Of a stretch of DNA of 64,000 nt, positions 12,601 through 24,600 are shown piece by piece. Numbering within the stretch: the stretch's first letter is position 1; every line of letters starts with the position of its first letter. Position numbers and translations under genes: made by a program. The notes below the pieces were generated by a model. It was not told the DNA's origin. It saw only the letters and a list, made by a program, of their open reading frames with translations, and ran no database searches. The DNA lies in assembly GCF_015706575.1 (NCBI RefSeq), contig NW_024037070.1, forward strand, positions 4,831,874 through 4,895,873, read 5' to 3'. The stretch comes from Patiria miniata. Taxonomy: Eukaryota > Echinodermata > Asteroidea > Valvatida > Asterinidae.

Positions 12601-15600
12601 ACCACTGCCTGAATCGTGCAACATCCTCCGGCTATGACTGTCAATACGTCGAGGCAGAGGCAGTGACATCTTGGAGCAGTGCGGAGGATTTCAAGTAAAA
12701 TCAAGGACTAAATTTATGCACGGCTGAGCATAAACAACACAAGGTCCGGCCCAAGACCTTGACACAGTGCGTACTCCGAAATCGGCAACGCACTTTTGCC
12801 ATGTAACCTCAATCCTGCAAATTCCTCCAATTTGCAAAAAGGATTTTGGAGGATTTGGGTTTGTTATGCCCTTTCCAGTTTCACCCCCAAAAAGGTTTGT
12901 TTTTTTCACTTGCTATTTTCCTAGCAATATTAAAGTTATTCATTTTTGAGTGCAATATCAAATGAAAAAATCCACCAACATTTACATTGTAGTTATTGAA
13001 TTATTTCTTTACAGAATTTGAGTTTCTTGCGGCCGACAATAATCCGGCTCTCACAGGGCCGGTTCATTTGTGTGAAAAATAAAAGCCTCTTTTCAGAGGG
13101 ATGCAGACACCCAGAATTGGCGGGGGAAAGTACTTTTTGTAAAAAAAAAAAATTAGAAATTGGAAATTTGTCAGAAAAAAAAAAAATCTTTTTAATAGCA
13201 CGGGGCATGGATCTTTTAACCATTACCTCTGAACAGAGTAATGTGAGCAGCAGTGATACAAAAATGTATGTGCTAATATTACATTGTGAGCAGTACATGC
13301 ACCGGTAGTCATGCTATGCTTAATTTCCGAAAAATAAACCACATAAAATCTCAATAATTCATGCAAGAAGTGTTATACTGTAGATCCCAGTGAATACAAT
13401 CTTGAATGAACAAGGTACTTTAGTCTGTGATAGAAATCACTAATCATGAAAAAAAAAAATCTGAAATAGCTCTAAACAAATCATAAAAACACGAATGATA
13501 ATGATTACAAAAATTACAATTAATGCAAAGTTACTCGCAATAAACCTTTTCGATTTTTTTTTATTTTATAAAAATCATAACAATTATGCAAATGTATTCA
13601 CAACAAACCCCTCTTACCATCGATAGTATAGATAACACAAAGATTGATAAAGACTGGTAAATTGCATGCAAATTTACTCGTATTACACCGCCCTCTACTG
13701 ACCTGCGAGGCCGCGATCCACGTACTGCAGGCCTCTCGGATTCCGTCGTCCTCGCATCGCTCCCCGATCAATACGTCTTCCACCTCCTCGTAGCGGCCCA
13801 AGGGTGCGAAAACATCGGTCGCTGACCGGAAGAAGTGGCACTGGGTCTGCAGCATCAGGAGGAAACATCTGGCCAGGACCTGAGAGATTGAGAGAGAGAG
13901 ACGAGAGACAGTCTTAAAGATGAGGCTAGACACATCAATCTGTCTAAAAGCCAATTCATTCTTGGTGCAAATTTGAACATGAACATCAGCACCAGCGTGA
14001 CCGTAAGGTCAGAGCCAAATTCTGCTAAATGCACATCAAAAATCTGTCAGATTTATCAAAAATCTGCCAAATTCCCCAGAATTACTCGAAATACTCTATA
14101 AACACTTAAAATCACATGCAGATTGGTACTTTTGCCTTAATTAAGGTTCAAATTACATTATAAACAATCTATAGTCTCATAAAGATGTTGTGAAATTATC
14201 GCGTAAATTTCGGCAAAACGCGGATCCGGCCACGACGAAGTTCGTTTCCCAGTGAACCTCAGCACCTACGGTAGACCAGCCAACCTGGTCTACAAAAGGA
14301 TTGAAGCTTTTTTAAACAATTATATCATTTTTTGTTCAAATTTGCTGTTTTTCTGTCAAATAACCATTTTTTGCAGAATTCTGCCAGAAATCCATTCTGT
14401 TAAATTTTCTGTCAAACTCATTTTTTAACAAAAATTCTGTCAAAGTTAGCCGAAAATCTGCTAAAACGGTTACCCTGATCAGCACTAATCTGTGACGCCA
14501 CGGCAAGTATATTCACATCTCAAATTTTAAAAAGTTGAAAATGTTTCAACTCTGGAAAATCTTTGCAGCAAATGTTGAAGTCAAATTTCCTCTGCTTTGC
14601 ATTTGTGTGAGCAGGCATTAAGAACTATCTTTTTTATCTGCATCCAGTAAGGTCACTTGGAGGTAATGATAAATTTCCAGCTGTAGAATTTATTTTAAGA
14701 TACTCAGAAACCCTCAATTGTTTTCACACAAGGTAAAAAACTGAAAAGGTTACAGTGGTCTCCAACATCATTATACATTTTCACATGATGTCCAGTAAAA
14801 GTTATCAGATATTCTTCTCGACAAATCAACCAACAAAATGGCCCTTCTGTGCAAACCTCAAAAGAAAATCAAGATATAAGGCCTAGATTTAGGATCCCGT
14901 GTGCACAAAATCCATCCCCAGAATCCAAATCCAAGAATCAAGGGCAAAACGAAATGGCAAAACTCATACAATCTTTCAATTCATGGCCTTCAAATCGCGA
15001 GTGCTGGATTATCTCATCATTTTATATACCCTTCTAGGTCAGGATTTTTTTCCCCAAACAAGATCGGACAATATCAAAAGAGGGCGCACTCTTTACCGGT
15101 ACGTTATGCATATTCATGAAGTCCAGGGCTTTACAGAATAAGTTAAGGCATAATGGTGTTTAAATCACTGACAATTGGCAGCTGATTCGTGGACTGGTTG
15201 GAAGTAGTCCTGACTTCTAATCAGGTGATTTGAGTTCGAATCTCAGTGAGTGTTTTTCACTTCTTCTCATTTTACTTTTTAATTAATTAAAGTGAGGAAG
15301 GAACATTTCTCAAAAGACATAAAGCCTATCTCGGGTTTGTGTTGTGGAGAAACAAGTCATTAGGTATGCATGTAATGGACCAATCAGAGTGGTCACGCTG
15401 CTTGCCACATAAACTTGCTAAGCCGTATTTTCTGTTAACTACATGTACATGTAGCTCCATAACATTGGGCCTACGGGTATGTATGATCCAATTTCATGAC
15501 TCTGCTTAGTGTTAATGGAAATTTCCTGCTTACTGTAAAATTCTGTGCTTACAGTTTGCAGCGGTTAATTAATTTTGGCTTATGCACTATACATGTACAT

Positions 15601-18600
15601 CCAGTAACTATGGATTCTATGCTTACAGGGTAAGCATCTTTTTCTGCTAGCGCTGTTACTTTGTTAGCACAGTATGGTGATCGTAAGCCCGGAATTCTGT
15701 GGCTAGCCAAGCCATGAAGTTGCGGGTCCAGGTTTAATATCTGGGTCACCTAGCGTGAAGCTACATGTATCGTTTCTGAGAAAGCACGCTCGAAGCCTGA
15801 CCCAACTGATCACGAAGTAATTAAATCAAGATGGATGGGGCTTCTCGGAATCCGATGACTCAACCCTCGACAGACGCTAAACAATAACAACAGCTGTGCA
15901 TACTAATTAGATAGGACAGTTCAGAAATCTATATTCATTGCTAGCAACAAGGAAGACGACCGAAGGTGGAGAATTGAAAACTAATTGGAATGGACGTTTC
16001 TTGGAAATCATCTTCGGTCGTGATTGTCAAAGGAAAAGGAGCATCTTGTGTCTGGAAAAAAAAAATCAATGGCTACTGTTTGGGCAATCACTGCATTCAC
16101 AGCTGACACTTGGGAAATAGTTTGAACACAACAGGAATGGACGAGGATAATGTGGACAAGAAACTGGCGCAAATGTGCAGTAGATATAGATTACAACAAA
16201 ATTTGTCTATTCAACTATTGAAACTCCCAAGTACACATTCAATGTAATTAAAGGAAGAAAAATTAAGCTTAATCGAACAAAATGCAAAAATTGTAAAAAA
16301 AAATTCAACAACACCCCCTTCCTTAAAAAACCAAAACAGTCGGATGGTCAAGGACTTGTAAACACTAAAATTCCATGTAATGTTTGATTCCCATTATTTT
16401 CCTTGTAAACATGCATGGCTTTCTGTTTATCTGCATTTTGCCAGGTACTATTTGATATGATATGCAATATTATTCCTAGTATAGTATAAGCACTTGTAGT
16501 TGAGTTGGTAAAGGAGTAATCAGGTTTTGTTCACATTTTAAGAATGGAAGTAAGCACACCTTCGAAAGTATGGAGTGCCTAAGAGGGTAAATTCATTCCA
16601 AGAACTCTTATTAAATGAAGGGAAAGTACATCATTGGCTTTTGCTGTAATTTTGAACTGTTTGCGGGATTACTATAATAGATCAAATATTGTTACACTGA
16701 CATGGTTGAAGTTTTGTGTTCGAAAATGCTGGAAAAACCAAGAAAAACAAAAATGCTCAAGTAGTCTGGTTCCCTGACTCCAGTAAAGATAAAATGGATC
16801 AATTAATAGATGCCGGACAATTGTAAGGTAAGGGAACCAGTCTAGCTGGCCTGCACCCGTTCATGTATATATGTAACCAATAGCAAACAACATTTTGACT
16901 GAAAAAAAATTGTAACTTTGGAGCAGTAGTTGAAAAATAGTTAGGTTTTTCCAAGGGTGGTCGGCCGACCACCGTTGGAAATGTATACAAAAATACCATT
17001 TTCTTGAAAACGACTTCACACCAGGTGCTATAATTTGCTTCAGACTGTCATTTACCAACATCCTAGTAAGGTATTTCATAAAAACTTGGTAGTTTTGTTT
17101 TTCGAATGTTTGCAAATGTTGTATATTCCCTTTAAGAATGGAAGTAAGCACACCTTCAGAAGTACGGAGTGCCCAAGAGGATAAATTCATTCCAAGAGCT
17201 CTATTAAGTAAATTAAGCTGGGGGAATTTCAAGTTTTCTTAATGGAAAGTCAACAGCCCTACAAACCTATGAAGAGCAACAGTGGTGTGCCAGAGTGCGA
17301 GTGTGAAAGGTTTGTGTGTGGGTGGGGACCGGGAAGCAAATTTTCACCGAGACAGCGCAGCAAGTGCATGCACTTACTGTAGCTGAACTGACTAGCATAC
17401 ATATGTACATGTTCATGTACATGTTCAATGGTCCTTTCAACCTTTTAATGCATACTCGGCCCCCTGACCTACTGTACATGTACATGTGAAGGTAAAAAAA
17501 ATATTGTTTCTGGTACATGAACACCCATTAAAAGCATTGTACTTCTGGTAAATACAAGTGCACACATGATCTGATGCACCGTGCCCTCTGGAGACATGCA
17601 CACAATAGGGAACAAAAGATTGTATACATGTACGTCTCCACAGGGCAATTTCTATAGATGAATACGTCTCCACAAGGTTTTTACGAAATAGATATGGATT
17701 TTACTGAAAAACTAGGAATTTCCAGGTATGTTGTTGAGTCGCAAATGGTAGAGTTTTATAAAAGGGATATTAAGTCCGAATTTCAGCCAAGGAAATTAAT
17801 TCTGGTTATAATAAGAGCATTTTGAAACTGTACTTTCAAACTCGAAAACTTGAGTACACGAGAACAAAGAAATGTCTCCACAAGGATACAAATTTCAGTG
17901 TGTCTGCGAACACATCAGCTGTTCGGTGTTGGCCTAAATAAATTTACAAAGAGTATTTCCATTTAGAAGTTGAACAAAGTAATTGATTGGAGCGGGGTTT
18001 AAACCTGCGACCTCCATACTATCCAGTGCTCTACACACTGAGCTATCCAGCTCTATATGTTGGCGAGTTGTCCAATTTGTCACTGTCTTTGCTCGAGGGA
18101 CGCTAGTCAGAAGCCACAAAGAATATTTTTGAAGCTTGGGCTTCACCTCTGGCCCAAAATCTACATGTACATGTATGAAAAGTAATAATGACTACAATTA
18201 CTGACTTCAAAGTCCTTGGAAACCAGGGGCCAACTTTATGGTGCTGCTAAATAAATATCTGCTTAGTAGAAATCGGTCACCAGCCAAAATGCCATGAACT
18301 GTTGACTGCTTACGACTGGTTCTCGGTGGATTTTTACTTAAAACATAAAATCTGCTAAGCAGTATAATTTCCAATTTGCCCTCCATGAAATTGGAGTGCG
18401 AATTTTGACAGATTTGGAAGAGAAGAATTTTGCTAACTCTATTTCATCATTTAAAAAAAAAATATATTCCCCATCATTTGTTACCAATACTACATATTTT
18501 ATGAAATTATTATGACACATTTTTTTAAAATTGGAGTGCAAAGTCTGACATGTGGACTGAGAAGAAACTTTTTGCAATAAGAAAGTTTCTTGTTTTTCTT

Positions 18601-21600
18601 TTTCTTTTAAAATATCCCCATCATTTGATACTGCAGATTTCATTAAAGGCATTGGCTTTTGCTGTCATTTTCAAAAATGAAATATTTGAGGGGCTAGTAT
18701 AATAGATCAAATATTGGTACACTGACATGTTTGAAGTTTTGTGTTCGAAAATGCTGGAAAAACCAAGAAAAACAAAACTGTTCAAGTAGTCTGGTTCCCT
18801 GACTCCACTAAATATAAAATGGATGAATTTTCAGATCGATGCCGGAAAATTGTTAGATAAGAGTACCAGTCTAGCTGGCCTGCACCCGTTCATGAACATG
18901 TAACCAATAGCAAACAAAATTTGGACTGAATTAATGGTAAACTTGGAGCAGTAGTTGAAAAATAGTTAGGTTTTTCCAACGGTGGTCGGCCGACCACCAC
19001 TGGAAATTTTTTACAAAAATACCATTTTTTGGAAAATGACTTCACACCAGGTGCCATGATTTTACAGGATGCTTTAGACTGTCATTTACCAACATCCTAT
19101 TAAGGTATTCCGTAAAAACTTGGTAGTTTTATTTTTCGATGTTTGCAAATGTTGCATATTCCCTTTAAATTATTTTGACCAATAACATAAACAGGTACAA
19201 TGTACATCTAGATATCCAATAAAACCTACAAGATTGTAAACTTCTACATATACATGTAACAGTACCGGTACAAGCCACCCGCCCTACGAGATTGCATTAT
19301 TCTTTTTCTAGTACAAGCCTACCCTCCCTGCCTCCATAAATCTGTAAACAAGAGATTGAATTGGCCGTCGGGAATTAAACGAGGTGTCTCCTCTCCTCTC
19401 AGGCTCGGCCCAGCAAGGTGATGAATTACCGTGACGACCCGCTCCTTGCTGCCAGAGGAGAATCAATCAGAGGCCTCGGTGCATTACCCAACAGACGCTC
19501 GACCGACGCGTTTTGTTTACATCATCTTCATAACTGATTTTGTTCTTTAATTTTATTCAACAACATCTTCATAACTGATTTTGTTCTTTAATTTTGTACA
19601 TTTCCCAAAGATACTGGGCGAATGTGTTTTGTTGACGTCATCTTCATCAATTTTTTTTTTCTAATTTGGGGGAAGGGATATCTTGGGAACGGCATCTGAG
19701 TTGAGAGGTTCTGGTTTATAATTTAGTTTTCAACAAATCTACAATTTCTTTTCATTTTAGAAAACAAATTAGTACGAAACTCCCTCAGACATGCATTACA
19801 TAATGTACTTAATACATTTTTTTAAAATTTAAAATAAACCTTGATTAGGCCAAAAAAAAAGTCTCCGGTTTCTGGTATGCGCGCGCGTCGCCGTAGCCAT
19901 GCGCGTCTGCAAAATTTACAAAAAAAATTTTCAATGTAAGATGATGTCTCAAAACCGCCAAACTCACTGGTTTGACTGGAATCCTGCTGCTGCACAATTT
20001 TAACGTGTTTTTTGATGGGGTTACGATCGAGTATAAGCTTTATGTGGCCACTCTGGGCTCCCATACATTTTGCACTAAATTTAGTCGGCCATCATTTCCA
20101 GTCATCAGCCGACATTTGAAGAAAAAAAAAGTAAAAAAAAAAAAAAAAGCCGCGCCGCCGCACCACTTTTGAGGCAAGCTCCATACCAGAAACTGGAGAC
20201 TTTTTGGGGGGGCCTTAACCCTATCGTAACTCCCTAGGCCTTTTTGCTAGGATATATAGCCTCAATCCTGCAAAATCCTCCAATTGGCCTCAAGGAAAAA
20301 TAATATATACATGTACATGTAGCCTCAATCCTGCAAATTCCTCCATTATTTCTTGAATATGGTCCGTGGAGGGGTGACCACTGCCTGAATCCTGCAAAAT
20401 TCTGTGGCAGTGGCAGTCAATACGTTGAGGCTTGGCCTGTGACATCCTGGAGCAGTACGGAGGATTTCAAGCATACATGTAATCCAGGCCTATATTCATG
20501 CATGGCTGAGCAAAAACAACACAAGGTCCGGCCCAAGACCTTGACAAAGTGCATCCTACGAAATCAGTAACACACTTTTGCCATGTAACCTCAATCCTCC
20601 AAATTCTTCCACTTTGGCAAAGAGGGTTTTGCAGGATTCAGGGCGGTTAGGGTTAAAATATATGTTCATACATATATATGCAATTTGTAAAAGTATATGA
20701 AAATTGTATTTCTGTGAATGCCAGGCTACGAAACATCTTGGAACAACTTAATTTCTAAAAAGTACAAGTCTGCTTTATAAAGTGAAACGAAAAATTACAT
20801 GACCAATAAATGTTTGTTTTAAAAACACCGCTATTTTTTTAACATGGAGATGATGTATCCTAAACATGCTAAAAGAAACAATATACAGGGTACTTCTCCA
20901 AACGGAAACGCCAGAAATATAACAGGAAGTACTTGTGTGCATGTTGAAAATGCAGATGGTGACAGAATAACGTGTCTGCCTGGACAAAATGATTTATCAG
21001 AGAAGTTCAGGAGTAGTGGACAGATTAACATACTACATGTATTGTGCAAACTTATGAGTAAAAAAAATCAAAAAAAAAATCAAAACTTTTGACAGAAAAC
21101 AAAGAATCATTTTACTTTGGCCCCATACTGTTAAAGGGAATGTATACCATTGGCTTTTGCTGTAATTTTCAGAAATGAAATACATGTATTTAAGTGGTTA
21201 GTATAATAGATCAAATATTGTTACACTGACATGTTTGAAGTTTGGTGTTCGAAAATGCTGGGAAAACCAAGAAAAACAAATATGTCCAAGTAGTCTGGTT
21301 CCCTGACTCCACTAAAGATGAAATGGATCAATTTATAGATGCCGGAAAATTGTAAGGTAAGGGAACCAGTCTAGCTGGCCTGCACCCGTTCATGAACATG
21401 TAACCAATAGCAAACAAAATTTGGACTAAAAAATGGTAAATTTGAAGCAGTAGTTGAAAAAAAGTTAGGTTTTCCAACGGTGGTCGGCCGACCACTTTTG
21501 GAAATGTATACAAAAATACCATTTTCTTGAAGATGACTTCACACCAGGAGACATAATTTTACAGGATGCTTTTGACTGTCATTTACCAACATCCAAGTAA

Positions 21601-24600
21601 GGTATTTCGTAAAAACTTGAGTTTTATTTTTCGATGTTTGCAAATGTTGTACATGAATATATTCCCTTTAAAGGGAAAATTTTGCAACATTGGAATGCGC
21701 CAAATTGGGCTACGAAACCCGTTTTAAATGAAATGATGTTAATTGAAAAGAGCCAATTAACAAACGTCCACACAACCATCCTTAAAAAACTGGGCGTTTT
21801 TGTGTTATTCTTGCGAGAACGAATTTCAGGGGTCAAAATTTTCACTCTCCAAAATCGAGCTGTTCAATGCTACACGTAGTCGTGATTCCTACCGCACACG
21901 TTCCACCAGTGCATCGCATTCTGCGGACGTGCAAGAAACAACATTTGTGTTTTGGTGCTGTGTGTATTACGTGTCACACACACGAGTACCATGACATTGA
22001 ATGGACACAGCTGGAAATATGTGTATGCCACAAAATGTCCACCGCATCAGAAGTAAACAACCAGGATTTGTCGTCTTTTTTCAGGAACAGTGCCACATGA
22101 GGTTAAAGTTTCCTTTCAACCAGACCTTTGAAATAGGATTTAAGTAAACAATCCAAAACATGAAATTTTCAGGGATTTTCAGCTGTAATATGCCCCTTTA
22201 AGCCTGCTTTGAAGGGAAAAATCAAACACTTGGGTTCTAAACAAAAATATAAATTGAAATGCTTATAGCGCTTTCCATCGTATCAACAATCTCAGAGCGC
22301 TTTACAATTATTCCCCCGTTCATCAGGCCACGAGACCAAGCGGCAGCCCATATCAGCGCACATTCGGTCCTCTACCCTCACAGGTACCCATTCATACTCC
22401 TGGGTGGAGAGAAGCAATTGTAGTGAAGTGTCTTGCCAAAGGGCACAAACACCATGTTCCTGGTAGGGTTCGAACCCACGTACCATCGTGAGTCAAACAC
22501 CGTAACCACTGGACCATAGTATGAATTGTGATGGCTTATTCATGTATAATTCAAACTGAGAATTAGGACTTTTATACAAATTACAAGTAGGCAGCCAGGG
22601 ACGGGAAACAACACTTAATTATAAATTGGCCCCCTGCTGTTGAGCCTGTATTTTTTCCAGGGGGAAAATTGCTCATGGTTGATATGGGTTGCGATGCTTA
22701 TTCACCGACCCAAACTAAGAAGTTAGACCTTTATCAAATAAATTAGGCGCAGGCAGAGACAGGAAACAACCATTAATTATAATTTGGCCCAATGCGGTTG
22801 AGCCAGTCTTTTCCAGGGGAAAATCACACACTTGCATTGATATGCGTTGTGATGGCCATTCACTGACCCAATCTACGGATCCTTCAATCCCATTAGGCCT
22901 CACGGCTGTACAGACATTATATACTGGCCCGTCCTAGCAGTGTTGCGCAGTCTGTTTTCTCCGAGGCTCGAAGAAAAATTCCCGACCCGCCCACTAGCAT
23001 TATGGGGTTAGAGGAGGTGGCTTTTGCAGGGGCAGATTAATGATGATGCTCGGGCCCGGGGAAAAATCTCACGCAAAATTGAAAACAAAAACAAAACCAA
23101 ATCCCTACTTTCCCAGCGATATCGTGAGATAGCTGGTTATGTGTATCGCAACCGCAGGGCATACATATGCAGGGTCGACTTTAACTTTTTCTTTCACTAG
23201 CCAACCGGGCTACTGAAACCATCCCCATGTTTTTATGTTATAGATTGTCTCATAAACAACAATGTGCCTACATGACACAATCTTGTCAGTGTTTTTAATA
23301 AACAGATCTAATAAATTCACCAAAATTTGACAAAAATGATACAGGTTTGCTTTCTGAATGCAGTGCCCGGCGTACAAATTCTAACGAAAAATGCCCCGGG
23401 CTACCTAAACTTTGTTCCTTGGTTGCCCGGTGGGCTAGTGAAAAATTCAGTATTAAACCTACCTGTTAAAATTTTGATCAAACTTTATAATGCTTTCGGT
23501 GATAATAAATACACGATCGCACAAACTGAGTCGTTGTGGATGTTTTTAATTGTGTTTTCGAAACGTGATACTCGCGCGATAGGGCGATATAAGCGACCGG
23601 ACCGCGAATGCCACGAACAGGGTAGACAATGTGCAATACATGTACTGTAGAGTGATCTGTTTCCAAACCTAATTTCCTTATTTTCATTTACTGTTTATAA
23701 AGAATTACTAAAACAAAGTTTCATTTCAGTCTCTGTGTGCATTACATGCAAAACTTCAATTTATGAAAGTTGGTACTTCCCACTTCACAAACTCACTTCG
23801 TTAAAGGTACAATGTATAGTCCATCATTTGTAATTTGTACATTTTGTTCGTCTGAAGCAACAAAAGTGCTCAAGATAAAGAAGGGTGCTGAACAACTAAC
23901 CTGATGAAGTTTCAGCTCAGCTTTAGCTGTAAATTTTGAGAAAAACAACATTCTAGGATCTCGATTCAAATCCAAAAGTTGCTGAATCATGTTTTGAATT
24001 AGGCCTGAATTCAGCGTCCGAGACACGTTCTCACTGAGCCGATTGCAGCTACGCGATGTCGCGCGCTCATCCGACAAATTACAGCAACCGCGCGTGCGTG
24101 TGCGTCGTGCCAATGCTTGCGCGTGCTTCGCCGAATAACAAGCTTAAGAAGCACCGTTGGAAAGCCTTCTTTTGTTGATTTCTTCAAAATACTTGCCAGA
24201 AAGAATAATTTCACAGGGAGTTTAGACCCCTTACTATCTTTCAACGAAGAATGTTTTTCAACAATAATTACGCCAGTTACTTTTTGGATAGCTGCAAATG
24301 ATGGACTCTGGCTTTAAGTATCTTCAAATTTATATTAACAGGAGTTTGGGGTATCACTAATCTTAAATGATAAGAAACAATCCCCTCCCAAATTAGACAA
24401 AAGTTGTTTCTGATTTGTGGGTGACAGTGCAATACTAGAGATCTACGTACATTGTACATGTAGCTGTAGATAGGACAACATGGATTGGAGTTAAAAAAAA
24501 ACTTGGACTAAGAATGCATCATACTCATAGGAAACAATTGCATACATGTACAGTTGTACAATGTACATTTGTACATGTTTTGTACAAGTGCCTCACAACA

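Noticed and set aside
13018-13308. Overlapping open frames on both strands near 13.0-13.3 kb
   Set aside because: Low-complexity A/T-rich sequence in GARRE1 intron 2 with no conserved protein and no second support.
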